From positions 1-64,000 of the forward strand of contig NZ_JAFIQU010000017.1 in assembly GCF_017355985.1 (NCBI RefSeq): a DNA stretch of 64,000 nt, read 5' to 3'. Both the position numbers and the translations under genes were made by a program. The stretch's first letter is position 1; every line of letters begins with the position of its first letter. Origin of the DNA: Arenibaculum pallidiluteum (GTDB lineage: Bacteria > Pseudomonadota > Alphaproteobacteria > Azospirillales > Azospirillaceae). A model generated the notes under the pieces. The model made no database searches. It was not told where the DNA came from and saw only the letters and a list, made by a program, of their open reading frames with translations. Of this stretch, positions 16,384 through 25,131 are shown in pieces.

Positions 16384-16497
16384 GGCCCGCCGGCGCCGGT
16401 CGCCCGCGTTGCTGTTGCAACACATATTCGTCAGCCTGAAAAGCTGATGTAACCGCGACGCCCTATGATCGCGCCCGGAACCATCAAGGGGCGCGCC

Positions 16498-17043
16498 ATG
16501 CAGCCCATGGCCTGTCGGATCAGACCTGCGAAGCGGTACGAGATCCCCGAGATCGAGCAGTGTTGCGTCGAGGCCAATCTCCAGTATGGACGCGATGTCT
16601 CGCCAGATCTGTTCGACCCCTTCATCAAGGGGATGGAGAACCTCAACCACTACTGGAACGATACGCAGGTCCTCGTCGCCGAGACGTCGGGCCGGATCGT
16701 CGGCAGCATCCAGTATTGCCGCGACGCGAGCACCGAGGGACTTGGCTGGCCGCCGCACTGGGCGGGGTTCCGCAAGCTCGCGGTGCGTCCTTCGGCCCGC
16801 GGCCACGCGATCGGCCGCATGCTGATCGAGGGATGCCTGGCCCTGGCGGCCGAGGACGGGGCTTCGGCGATCGGGGTCCATGCCTCGTTCTTCATGGCGG
16901 CCGCCCGCCACACCTACGAGAAGATGGGGTTCCAGCGCTGCCCCGAATACGACGTCCGGGCCTCCGTCATGAGCGGGAGGAATGCCAACTCCGCGGACTT
17001 CATCATCTTCGCATACGGCAAGGAGATCCGGGCCCGGCTCTGA
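16498..17043 (+). CDS. GNAT-family N-acetyltransferase
   Basis: The 181-residue protein has the GNAT fold, with the acetyl-CoA-binding motif A region FRKLAVRPSARGHAIGRML and a later YEKMGFQR motif. Substrate is unknown. ATG at 16498 has AAGGGG 7 nt upstream and is preferred to ATG at 16465, which has no ribosome site. It stands alone and converges on the radical SAM gene downstream. Confidence 0.85.
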   Translation: MQPMACRIRPAKRYEIPEIEQCCVEANLQYGRDVSPDLFDPFIKGMENLNHYWNDTQVLVAETSGRIVGSIQYCRDASTEGLGWPPHWAGFRKLAVRPSARGHAIGRMLIEGCLALAAEDGASAIGVHASFFMAAARHTYEKMGFQRCPEYDVRASVMSGRNANSADFIIFAYGKEIRARL

Positions 17044-17046
17044 AGG

Positions 17047-17069
17047 CCGCGCCGGGGCCCGCGGCGCGG
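17047..17069. terminator. GC-rich hairpin between convergent genes
   Basis: CCGCGCC (17047-17053) pairs exactly with GGCGCGG (17063-17069) across 9 nt. It lies just past the acetyltransferase stop and before the stop of the convergent radical SAM gene, so it may act in both directions. Confidence 0.4.
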
Positions 17070-17082
17070 GGGCGGGGTGCTT

Positions 17083-18177
17083 CTAAAACGCGTAGCGGAT
17101 GCGGCAGTACGGCAGGTCCCGGGCCAGCAGGTCGCGGAAGACCGCGATCATGCGGGCCTTGGCGGCGGCGCGATAGCGCAGGTTCACGGCGCCGTTCCCA
17201 GAGACCTTCGCCTCCTGCCACCGGGGCGTCCACAGCACGTCCTCTGCCCGGGGGTGCCAGCGCAGGTTCACTTCGTGCAGGGCCTCGTTGTGGGTCAGGA
17301 AGATCACCTCGGCGGCCAGCTGGGCACGCGCGGGCCCGTCCAGCGCCGCATCGACCTGCCGGAAAAGCTCCGCATAGTCCGCGGTCCAGCCCTCGTAGAC
17401 CACCACCGGGCTGAAATTCAGGTGGACCTCCCAGCCCGCGCGTACGAAATCGGCCACGGCGGCGATCCGGTCGGACACCGGGCTCGCGCGGACGTCGAGC
17501 AGGCGCGCGAGCCGCGCCGGCATCAGGCTGAACCGGATGCGCATGCGGCCCGCGGGGTCGTAGGACAGCAGGTCGCGGTTCACGTATTTGGTCGCGAAGC
17601 TGCCCTTGGCGCCCGGCAGGCGACGGAACAGCGCCGTCAGGTCGCGCAGGTTCTCGGAGATCAGGGCGTCGACCGAGCAGTCGCCGTTCTCGCCGATGTC
17701 GTAGACCCAGCACGAGGGATCGACCTGGTTGGCCTCCGCCTTGGGGCCGAGCCGACGGGCGTGGCGGTCGATGGAGGCGGCGATGGCCTCGATGTTCACG
17801 AAAGTCGTGATCGGGTTGGCGTAGCCCTTGCGCCGCGATACGTAGCAGTAGGCGCAGGCCATGGCACAGCCGTTGGAATGCGAGGGCGCGATGAAGTCGG
17901 CGCTGCGCCCGTTCGGCCGGCAAGCCAGCCCCTTCTTGATCCCGAGCACGAGGACCGTGCGCTTGTTGCGCACCCAGGCGTCAACGGCATCCGTGTCGCC
18001 GTGCAGCGCCGGGATGTTCCAGTGCGAGGCCACGGGAACGCGCTCGGCCTCCGGGAAGCGCTCCAGGATGGCACGGCCGCGCGGATGGGCCGCGGCCGCC
18101 TCCTCGACGAAGATGCGCGCGACCTCCAGTGGCGGGGGCGCCGGACCGGCGCCTTCATTGGACAGGGGCAGTAGCAT
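17083..18177 (-). CDS. Spore photoproduct lyase-like radical SAM protein
   Basis: The 364-residue protein has a radical SAM cluster C104-x3-C108-x2-C111 (CAMACAYCY), the spacing of SplB-type enzymes. The surrounding text (FIAPSHSNGCAMACAYCYV, then FATKYVNRDLLSYDP and RIRFSLMP) is typical of the spore photoproduct lyase family. In Firmicutes, SplB repairs spore UV damage (established). This GC-rich proteobacterium shows no sporulation genes here, so the substrate of this branch is unknown: DNA repair or another radical reaction. ATG at 18177 has no strong ribosome site. Confidence 0.85.
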   Translation of the reverse strand: MLLPLSNEGAGPAPPPLEVARIFVEEAAAAHPRGRAILERFPEAERVPVASHWNIPALHGDTDAVDAWVRNKRTVLVLGIKKGLACRPNGRSADFIAPSHSNGCAMACAYCYVSRRKGYANPITTFVNIEAIAASIDRHARRLGPKAEANQVDPSCWVYDIGENGDCSVDALISENLRDLTALFRRLPGAKGSFATKYVNRDLLSYDPAGRMRIRFSLMPARLARLLDVRASPVSDRIAAVADFVRAGWEVHLNFSPVVVYEGWTADYAELFRQVDAALDGPARAQLAAEVIFLTHNEALHEVNLRWHPRAEDVLWTPRWQEAKVSGNGAVNLRYRAAAKARMIAVFRDLLARDLPYCRIRYAF

Positions 18178-18447
18178 CGGGAATGGGTTGCGATCGTCCT
18201 AACGCTGTCGCGCGGCATGCAAGGAAGTGGAGGCTACGGCCCGGATGTCCAGGCCGGACCGCCTGTAGGTGACATTCCGAACAATCATCGGTTTGCTCAT
18301 TCTTTCGTCTGTATGCGATATTCGCCGTTCGGGACCGACACCGCACAAACTCTGCAAAGGGCGTTCATGCCAAACCTCATCGTCCCGTCACGGCCGGACC
18401 GCCGCCCGTCGCATGGCTGAGCGGCACGGCCGGAGGATCGCGGCAGC

Positions 18448-19794
18448 ATGACCGTGACGCCCGCGGGCGTGGACGAGACCAGCGCGGCCTGGATGCGCCA
18501 CGAGCGGATTGCCGCCATCGCGCGCTTCACGCCTGCGCTGGCGCTGGCCCATGTCGTCAACAGCGGGCTCGTGGTCGCGGCGCTTTGGGGCCATGTTCCC
18601 GCCGCCGCCGCCCTGGCATGGCTGCTCGGGCTATGGGCGCTGGTCGCGCAGCAGGTGCGGCGCTGGTTGCGCCGGCGGGGCGGCAATGCGCCACCGCCGG
18701 CCGGGCCGGGCTCGCTCGGAAAGGCGCGTCGCTATGCCGGCCTGTACGGCGCCTGGTGGGGCGGGGGATCGATCCTGTTCCTGGGCGACGCGACGGATTC
18801 CGCGACCTTCTTCATGCTGACGGTGCTGGCCGGGATCGGCGCCGGCGCGGCCGCGGCGCTGGCGCCGGTGCCGAGCGCCGCGGTCGTCTTCATCATGGTC
18901 AGCGGCCTGCCCACGGTGGCGCGGCTCGCCTTTACGGGCGAGATCACCCAGCTCGCCTTGGCCGGCATGGTCCTGACATACATAATCGTCCTGCTGCTGG
19001 TCGTCCGAACCCTGCACGAAGGCTTTCGCGAGGATGCCCGGCTGAAGGTCGAGAACCGCCGGCTGGTCGCCGAGCTGCGCATCGCCCAGTCCGAGGCGGA
19101 GCGGGCCGCCGCCGCGAAGGACCGGTTCATCGCCATGGCCAGCCACGACCTGCGCCAGCCATTGCAGGCCATGGCCCTGATACTGCCGCTGCTGCGCGGG
19201 CGCCTGGACGATCCAACCGCCAGCGGCCTGCTCGACAGCGCCGAGACGTCGCTTGGCAACGCCATCGGGCTTTTCGACGCGCTGCTCGACACGGCTACGC
19301 TGAAGCAGGGCGAGATCCGGCCCGACCTCCAGCGCATCTCGGTCGAGGAGCTGTTCGAGCGGCTGCGGGCCGACCTGGAGCCGATCGCGCGCGAGCGGCG
19401 GCTGGAGCTGCGCTTCGTGCGCTGCCGGCGCGTCGTCTTCACCGATCCGAAGCTGCTGGAGCGCATGCTCCGCAACGTCGTGCTGAATGCCCTGCGCTAT
19501 ACCGAGGCCGGCCGGGTGGTCGTCGGCTGCCGCGGCGCCGGCGCGGCGCTGCGGATCGATGTCTGCGATACCGGCCCGGGCATCGTGGAAACTGACCGGG
19601 ACAGGGCCTTCGAGCCCTTCGAGCGGCTGGGACGCTCGGACCGGACGGACGAGGTCGGGCACGGCCTTGGCCTCGCGGTCGTCAAGGCGACGGCCGAGCT
19701 GCTGAGCTATCCGATCGCGCTGCGCTCGCGGCCGGGACACGGCACCTGCTTCTCGGTCCAGGTGCCACTTGCCGCGGGTGCGGAGCGCGCTTAG
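18448..19794 (+). CDS. Membrane sensor histidine kinase
   Basis: The 448-residue protein has several N-terminal membrane segments (about 30-185). A cytoplasmic HisKA dimerisation domain with phospho-acceptor H233 in ASHDLRQPLQA follows, then an HATPase_c domain (NVVLNALRYTEAG N box, DTGPGI and GHGLGLAVVK G boxes). It has no receiver domain of its own. The membrane part contains no recognised sensory domain. ATG at 18448 follows GGAGG at about 11 nt. A separate receiver gene (19897-20280) converges on it from the other strand and is a candidate partner. Confidence 0.92.
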   Translation: MTVTPAGVDETSAAWMRHERIAAIARFTPALALAHVVNSGLVVAALWGHVPAAAALAWLLGLWALVAQQVRRWLRRRGGNAPPPAGPGSLGKARRYAGLYGAWWGGGSILFLGDATDSATFFMLTVLAGIGAGAAAALAPVPSAAVVFIMVSGLPTVARLAFTGEITQLALAGMVLTYIIVLLLVVRTLHEGFREDARLKVENRRLVAELRIAQSEAERAAAAKDRFIAMASHDLRQPLQAMALILPLLRGRLDDPTASGLLDSAETSLGNAIGLFDALLDTATLKQGEIRPDLQRISVEELFERLRADLEPIARERRLELRFVRCRRVVFTDPKLLERMLRNVVLNALRYTEAGRVVVGCRGAGAALRIDVCDTGPGIVETDRDRAFEPFERLGRSDRTDEVGHGLGLAVVKATAELLSYPIALRSRPGHGTCFSVQVPLAAGAERA

Positions 19795-19896
19795 CCGGCG
19801 CGGCCGTCCGCGTGAGGCCGCGGCCTCGGCCCGGGGAAATGCGCACAGGAAAATGGGGAAGAATGCTGCCGGGACATGGGGCCCGGCGCGGCCGCC

Positions 19897-20280
19897 TCAG
19901 GCGACAGCCTCTTCGACCCGGCGATCGGCCAGGCACTGGGCCGTCGCCAGCAGGACGCGGGAGAGGCGCTCGTGGGAAACGGGCTTCACAAGGACGGCTG
20001 CCGCGATGGATTTCGCGGCATCACTCAGCAGGTCGGGCGTCCCGGTGACGAACAGCGGCACGACGCCGAGCTCGGCGTGAAGGGTCAGGGCGAGCCGGTC
20101 GCCCGTAGGCCCGTCGGCGAGCCGCAGGTCGATGATCGCGATGGCCGGTGGGTTCGCCCGCGCAAGGCGCAGCGCGGTGACCGAGTCCTCCGCGCTTTGG
20201 GACACCTGCAGACCGCACTCCATGGCAACCAGACGGTAGGCCATGGCGATCAGGGGCTCGTCTTCCACGATCAGTATCAT
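19897..20280 (-). CDS. Single-domain response regulator
   Basis: The 127-residue protein is a lone receiver domain with acidic pocket E6-D7, phospho-acceptor D51 (IIDL), switch T79 (FVTGT) and conserved K99 (LVKP). No output domain is present, so it must act by protein contact or as a phosphate sink. ATG at 20280 follows TGGAG. It faces the histidine kinase gene tail-to-tail with about a 100-bp gap that contains a 14-bp palindrome (19814-19827). Confidence 0.92.
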   Translation of the reverse strand: MILIVEDEPLIAMAYRLVAMECGLQVSQSAEDSVTALRLARANPPAIAIIDLRLADGPTGDRLALTLHAELGVVPLFVTGTPDLLSDAAKSIAAAVLVKPVSHERLSRVLLATAQCLADRRVEEAVA

Positions 20281-20466
20281 GATCCGGCTCCAAGTCAGCG
20301 GCGACCGTTCGCAAGATCGCGCCGAACCATCACCCGCATTGATGTATACATTGGACAGCTGTCCCGTACACCGGGCTATGCGCGGTGGGCCCGAGTTGTC
20401 ACAACCGTGTCCGGATCCTGGCGGGCGCGCCCGATTCCCGGCGGGAAGACGGCAGGAGCACCGGGC

Positions 20467-20496
20467 GGGGCCGGCCGTGCGGCGACGGCCGGCCCC
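20467..20496 (-). terminator. Strong terminator of outer-membrane barrel gene
   Basis: GGGGCCGGCCGT (20467-20478) pairs perfectly with 20485-20496 across GCGGCG, starting 7 nt past the stop codon. It is a 12-bp all-GC-type stem, probably the terminator of the gene at 20504-21139. Confidence 0.65.
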
Positions 20497-20503
20497 GCTT
20501 TGG

Positions 20504-21139
20504 TCAGAAACCGTACCGGACGGTAAGGACGACCTCGTGGACGTTCAGCTTGCTGTCGATGTCGCCCAGGGGCGAGGTCGCCTGCACGTCGCCCAGCCGC
20601 GCATAGCGGTAGCCGACATCCGCGGAAAGGTTCGGGGTCACCTGATATCCGACACCGAACATCGCCTGCCAGGCGAAATTGTACTCGTCGTCGCCGAAGA
20701 CGCCGTCTTCCGGCGTGATGAGCTGGTCGTTGACCTCGACCCGGCTGAGGCCGACGCCCGCGCCCACATACGGCTTGAAGCCCGCCGGAAGAGAAACGAC
20801 CGGGAGCTGCTCCAGGTCGTAGTAGACGTTCAGCATGAACGCCTTGTTGTCGATCTTGGAATCGAAAGTGTCGCCTTCGACGATGTAGCGGTCACGCCAG
20901 TCGATGGTGACGTCGGCGCGCAGGTTCCGGTTGAGCCGATATCCCACGCCCAAGCCCCAGAGCGGCGAATAGTCGATCTCGTCCTGGGCGGACCAGGAAT
21001 AGCCAAGGCTGCCGCGGACGTAGATGCCCGCGCTGGCGTCGGGGCTGGTCAACGTGGTCATGGTTGACTGGGCCTGGGCCGCGCCAGCGGCACCGAGCGC
21101 GATGGCACCGGCGGCGAGGGCGAGTGAGATACGGTTCAT
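20504..21139 (-). CDS. Outer-membrane beta-barrel protein (Omp25/RopB type)
   Basis: The 211-residue protein has a signal peptide (ending AAQAQ) and an eight-stranded barrel pattern with alternating aromatic strands (YVRGSLGYSW, FKPYVGAGVGLSRVEV, MFGVGYQVTPNLSADVGYRY). It ends in F (LTVRYGF), the outer-membrane assembly signal. Related proteins are abundant surface proteins of alphaproteobacteria. ATG at 21139 has GAGGA 8 nt upstream; the earlier ATG at 21148 sits too close to it. Confidence 0.88.
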   Translation of the reverse strand: MNRISLALAAGAIALGAAGAAQAQSTMTTLTSPDASAGIYVRGSLGYSWSAQDEIDYSPLWGLGVGYRLNRNLRADVTIDWRDRYIVEGDTFDSKIDNKAFMLNVYYDLEQLPVVSLPAGFKPYVGAGVGLSRVEVNDQLITPEDGVFGDDEYNFAWQAMFGVGYQVTPNLSADVGYRYARLGDVQATSPLGDIDSKLNVHEVVLTVRYGF

Positions 21140-21352
21140 CGGTTCCATCCTCTTCTAAACTCTGCGCGCCGCGGAGCGACGACATGCGGAGGATGAAACC
21201 CGCGCCGGCCCGGCGCGAGCCCTTCCATGATCCCCATGGTTAAGGAATAATTAACTGTTGCGGATCTGCAACGATCCTGGACTGCCGCGCCACATCCCGG
21301 CCAGCCCCGCCAGAAGCCCCGGGCCCCTGCCCCACCGTCCCGCCCCCGGCCC

Positions 21353-22294
21353 TCACCCCAGGACGAAGGGCTCCAGCCGAATCGAGCCTTCAATCCGGCC
21401 GCCGGCAGGGAGCACCGTGCCGCCGACGCTACCGGGGCCAAGCTGGCGCAGGTTCAGCCAGTCCGTGCAGTTGCTGACGGGCTCCACCACGAAGAGATCC
21501 TCGTCCGCGGGGGTATAGGCGACGAGGAACCGGAACGGTTCGCCCGCGCTCAGGCGCAGCCCGGCGCGGCGCTCGGGCCACCGGATCTCCGCCCGTCCGT
21601 CCCATCCCGTGAAGTTGTTGTCGAGGACCCAGGCCGCGACCGGCAGCCCGTGGCCCAGCCGCTCCACCACCTCGTTGCGTTCGAGCAGCGTCGGCATCAC
21701 CTCGGCATCGGTCGACCAGATGGCGTCCACCGACGCTGTCACGCTCGCCTGCGGCGTACGCGGGAAATAGGGATGATGTCCGAAGCCCAGGGGCATGGGC
21801 CGGTCTCCCCTGTTCTCGACGGCGAGGCCGATGTTGAGCCCGTCAGGATCCAGGGCGAATGTCTGGCGCGCGCGAAAGCGCCAGGGCCAGGCGCCGGGCG
21901 GGTGGTCCAGGACGAGTGCAAGCCGGCCCGCCGCCGCATCCTCGACCGTCCATGGCATCTGCCAGGCCTGCCCGTGGATGGCATGGGGCGAGCGCGCGAA
22001 GTTGCGCGGCAGGTGGACGCCCAGCCCGTCGAAGTCGAAGCGGCCGTCGCGGATGCGGTTGCAGAATGGCACCAGGGGAAAGCTCGCCATGCTCAGCGGG
22101 TCGCCCCGGGCGAGGCCTGTGGCCGTCACGGGGCGCAGCCAGTCCATGCGCCGCCCCGCGACCGATCCGTGAAAGGCGGCGATCGAGCCGCCGATCGCCG
22201 GCGCCACCTCGACGGTCAGGGGACCGGCCGCGATCGTGACGATCGCGGCCCCCTGCCCCGTCCCCGGCCCGGCCCCCTCGGGAGCGCCGGTCAA
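21353..22294 (-). CDS. Aldose 1-epimerase family protein
   Basis: The 313-residue protein interconverts alpha and beta anomers of a free sugar. Family landmarks are a substrate-binding histidine in HAIHGQAW, a catalytic histidine in GFGHHPYF and a catalytic glutamate in LFVVEPVSN. The start is probably TTG at 22294, overlapping the stop of the preceding dioxygenase gene. It is last in the ytfQ-type sugar operon, where it would prepare the imported sugar for the next enzyme. Confidence 0.85.
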   Translation of the reverse strand: MTGAPEGAGPGTGQGAAIVTIAAGPLTVEVAPAIGGSIAAFHGSVAGRRMDWLRPVTATGLARGDPLSMASFPLVPFCNRIRDGRFDFDGLGVHLPRNFARSPHAIHGQAWQMPWTVEDAAAGRLALVLDHPPGAWPWRFRARQTFALDPDGLNIGLAVENRGDRPMPLGFGHHPYFPRTPQASVTASVDAIWSTDAEVMPTLLERNEVVERLGHGLPVAAWVLDNNFTGWDGRAEIRWPERRAGLRLSAGEPFRFLVAYTPADEDLFVVEPVSNCTDWLNLRQLGPGSVGGTVLPAGGRIEGSIRLEPFVLG

Positions 22295-23118
22295 AAGGCG
22301 AAGGCCTGGTAGCTTTCGTCCTTGCCGACCTCGTCGAGGGTTTCGACGACACGGTTGTAGCGCAGCAGGTGCCTGGCCCGCGGGGACAGGCGCTCGTGCA
22401 CCTCGCGCGGGATCGTGATCGACACCTCGGGCCGGAACAGCCAGCGCCGGCTGTAGCCGATCACCACCATGGGACGGGGATTGTCCGTCACGTTCGGCGT
22501 GCCGCGATGCAGGTGCCGCACGTCGCGGATCATTACGTCGCCCAGACGCATGGTGTAGGGCTCCAGCGCGATCTCGCCGGACTGGATCCGGCGCAGGCCC
22601 TCGTCACGGGTCATCATGTGGGTACCGCGGGCGATCTCGATGGGCCCCATCTCGGGCGGCACGTCGCAGAGCGGGAAGTTCACGGCGAGCTGGTAGGATG
22701 GCGTCTCCGCCTCGATCTCGGGGAAGAGCGGCGGCGTGTCGCGGTGGACCTCCTGGTAGTCCGAGCCCTTGAGCGGCGTGTCGGTGGCGAGCTGGCACAT
22801 CACGGGGTCCTTGCCCACGATGCGCTCGACGAGCCCCAGGACGTCCTCGTCCTCGAAGATCGCGGGATCGGCGAAGATGCCCTGGAAGGGCAGCGTCACG
22901 TAATAGCGCGCGCTGCCGCGGTTCTGCAGATGCCCCTCGCGGGCGATGTGCTCGTCCAGCAGCGGTCGGAAGGCCTCGGCCCAGGCCTTCAGCTTGTCCA
23001 CAGGGAAATGCTCCCTGAGGATCACGAAGCTGTCGCGCCTGAAGTCCTCGGCCAGGCGGTCCAGGGCAGCGGCGTCGTAGCGTCCGGGCATGGTGCGCAC
23101 TCCATTGGTATCGGGCAT
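22291..23118 (-). CDS. Phytanoyl-CoA dioxygenase (PhyH) family protein
   Basis: The 275-residue protein is an Fe(II)/2-oxoglutarate-type oxygenase with HxD motif H125-x-D127 (EVHRDTPP), a distal histidine in RHLHRGTPN (about 204) and an arginine (about 215) for 2-oxoglutarate. It lies 4 nt after the second sugar permease and overlaps the epimerase, so it belongs to the sugar operon. PhyH-family members act on very varied substrates. A role in oxidising or demodifying the imported compound is inferred only from position. Confidence 0.85.
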   Translation of the reverse strand: MPDTNGVRTMPGRYDAAALDRLAEDFRRDSFVILREHFPVDKLKAWAEAFRPLLDEHIAREGHLQNRGSARYYVTLPFQGIFADPAIFEDEDVLGLVERIVGKDPVMCQLATDTPLKGSDYQEVHRDTPPLFPEIEAETPSYQLAVNFPLCDVPPEMGPIEIARGTHMMTRDEGLRRIQSGEIALEPYTMRLGDVMIRDVRHLHRGTPNVTDNPRPMVVIGYSRRWLFRPEVSITIPREVHERLSPRARHLLRYNRVVETLDEVGKDESYQAFAF

Positions 23119-23122
23119 GGGT

Positions 23123-24121
23123 TCAGCTCGCCCGCCGTCCCGTCAGCCTGCTCTGGAGCACGACGACGACCAGCAGGACGAGGCCGCGTACCACCGACTG
23201 CCAGTAGGCGCTCAGGCTGATGGAGCCGCGGCCGTTCTCGAAGTTCAGGATGTTGAAGATCAGGCCGAGCAGCAGGACGCCCGAGAGCGTCGCGCCGACC
23301 GAGCCGACGCCGCCCGTCAGCAGCGTCCCGCCCACCACCACCGCGGCGATGGCGAAAAGCTCCCAGCCGATGCCCTCGGTAGGTTGGCCCGCGCCGAACT
23401 GGGAGGCCAGCACGACGCCGGCAAGCCCGGCCAGCGCCCCCGACAGGGCGTAGACGCCGAGCTTCACGCGGTCGACCGGCAGGCCCATCAGCCGCGCGGC
23501 CTCCTCGTTGTCGCCGATGGCGAGGACGGTGCGCCCGAAGCCCGTGTAGTTCAGCATGACGGAGCCCAGAGCGAAGGCTGCGGCTGCGAGCAGCGCCGGA
23601 ATCGGCAGGCCCAGCAGGTCGCCCTGCCCGAGCTCGACGAACAGCCCGTCCCAGGAGACGGAGACCGACTGGTTGTCGGCCAGCAGCAGGGCCGTGCCCT
23701 GGGCCGCCAGCATGGTGGCCAGCGTCGCGATGAATGGCAGGATGCCGAGCCGGACGATCACCAGGCCGTTCAGGAGGCCGGCCAGAAGCCCCGCCCCGAC
23801 CCCGCCCAGCAGCGCGGGCGTCAGGCCCAAGGGGCTCAGCAGCGCCGAGACGACGCTGGCCATGGCGGCCACCGCCCCGACCGAGAGGTCGATGCCCCCG
23901 GTCATGATCACGAAGCACATGCCGAGCGCCACCAGGGCGAACATCGAATTGTAGCGCAGCACGCTCAGCACGTTGTAGGCGCCGAGGAAGTTCTCGTAGC
24001 GCAGCGCCCCGAACAGGATCAGCAGCAGCAGCGCGGCCAGCACGCCCTGCCGTGCGAGCCCGCTCCAGACGCGCGCGCGCCGGTCGGCGCCGGGCCGGCG
24101 CTCCATCGCATCGGCGGTCAT
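23123..24121 (-). CDS. yjfF: Sugar ABC permease, YjfF position
   Basis: The 332-residue RbsC-family permease has the conserved GGIDLSVGAVAAM stretch and the C-terminal VVGGTLLTGGVGSVGATLSG loop. It is the second of two permeases, overlapping the first by four bases (ATGA at 24118-24121). Gene order and the strong YtfQ match of the binding protein place it in the YjfF slot of a YtfQRT-YjfF galactofuranose-type importer. The exact sugar is inferred, not shown. Confidence 0.85.
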   Translation of the reverse strand: MTADAMERRPGADRRARVWSGLARQGVLAALLLLILFGALRYENFLGAYNVLSVLRYNSMFALVALGMCFVIMTGGIDLSVGAVAAMASVVSALLSPLGLTPALLGGVGAGLLAGLLNGLVIVRLGILPFIATLATMLAAQGTALLLADNQSVSVSWDGLFVELGQGDLLGLPIPALLAAAAFALGSVMLNYTGFGRTVLAIGDNEEAARLMGLPVDRVKLGVYALSGALAGLAGVVLASQFGAGQPTEGIGWELFAIAAVVVGGTLLTGGVGSVGATLSGVLLLGLIFNILNFENGRGSISLSAYWQSVVRGLVLLVVVVLQSRLTGRRAS

Positions 24122-25131
24122 CGTCCCTCCCCCTGGCGCTGAATCCATACGGCCAGCAGGATCGCCGCCGCCTTCACCACCAGGGCCGCCGCGTCCGGCA
24201 CGCCGTTGGCGAGCAGCGTGTAGCGCAGGAGCTGGATGATCAGCGCGCCCAGCAGGGTGCCGACGACGCTGGCCCGGCCGCCGGTCAGCAGCGTGCCGCC
24301 CACCGCGACCGCGGCGATGGCGTCCAGCTCCATGCCGAGTCCGATCAGGTTGGCGTCGGACGAGGAATTGATGGCGATCACCACCAGCCCCGCGAGGCCC
24401 GAGAGCAGGCCACTGATGGCATAGACCGCAAGCTTGACGCCCGTCACCGGCACGCCGGCCAGGCGCGCGGCCGGCTCGTTCCCGCCGGTCGCCAGCACGT
24501 GGCGCCCGAACACGGTCCGGCGCAGGATCCAGGCCGCCAGGGCCACGATCGCCACCATCAGCACGGCCTGGACCGGCAGGCCGAGGATCCGCCCGAGGCC
24601 GATCCACTGGAAGGACGGGTTCGAGAAGGTCTGCAGGTTGCCGTTGGTCATCACCTGGGCGATGCCGCGCCCGGCGATGAACAGCACCAGCGTCGCGACG
24701 ATGGGCTGGATCGCGAAACGCGTGACCAGCACCCCGTTGAAGAGGCCGAAGAGCCCCGCCGCCAGCACCGGCAGCACGAAGGCCAGCGCCACCGCGAGGC
24801 CCGGGTCCAGAGGCCCGGTCAGCGCCCCGCTCAGGATCAGCGGGGCGAGCGCCCCCGCGATCGCCATCAGCGAGCCGACGGACAGGTCGATGCCGCCCGT
24901 CGCGATCACCAGGGTCATGCCGGTCGCGACGATCACGATGGTCGCGACCTGGGTCAGGTTCACGAAGAAGGTCTGCCAGGTCAGGAAGTTGGGCGTGAAG
25001 AGCACGTTGAAGGCCAGCAGCAGGACCAGCGCCAGCGGCGCCCCCCAGCCGCGGGCAAGCGCCTTGATGCGCCGCCGCGTGCGCACCGCCGCCGCCTCGC
25101 CGGGCCGTTTCTGCAGCGTGATCTCAGCCAC
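24118..25131 (-). CDS. ytfT: Sugar ABC permease, YtfT-like
   Basis: The 337-residue RbsC-family permease shares blocks with YtfT: GMTLVIATGGIDLSVGS, FAIQPIVATLVLFIAGRGIAQ (split over one helix) and GMELDAIAAVAVGGTLL. The best start is GTG at 25131, overlapping the ATPase stop by 8 bases. An upstream in-frame extension is Arg/Pro-rich and lies inside the ATPase gene, so it was rejected. Confidence 0.87.
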   Translation of the reverse strand: MAEITLQKRPGEAAAVRTRRRIKALARGWGAPLALVLLLAFNVLFTPNFLTWQTFFVNLTQVATIVIVATGMTLVIATGGIDLSVGSLMAIAGALAPLILSGALTGPLDPGLAVALAFVLPVLAAGLFGLFNGVLVTRFAIQPIVATLVLFIAGRGIAQVMTNGNLQTFSNPSFQWIGLGRILGLPVQAVLMVAIVALAAWILRRTVFGRHVLATGGNEPAARLAGVPVTGVKLAVYAISGLLSGLAGLVVIAINSSSDANLIGLGMELDAIAAVAVGGTLLTGGRASVVGTLLGALIIQLLRYTLLANGVPDAAALVVKAAAILLAVWIQRQGEGR

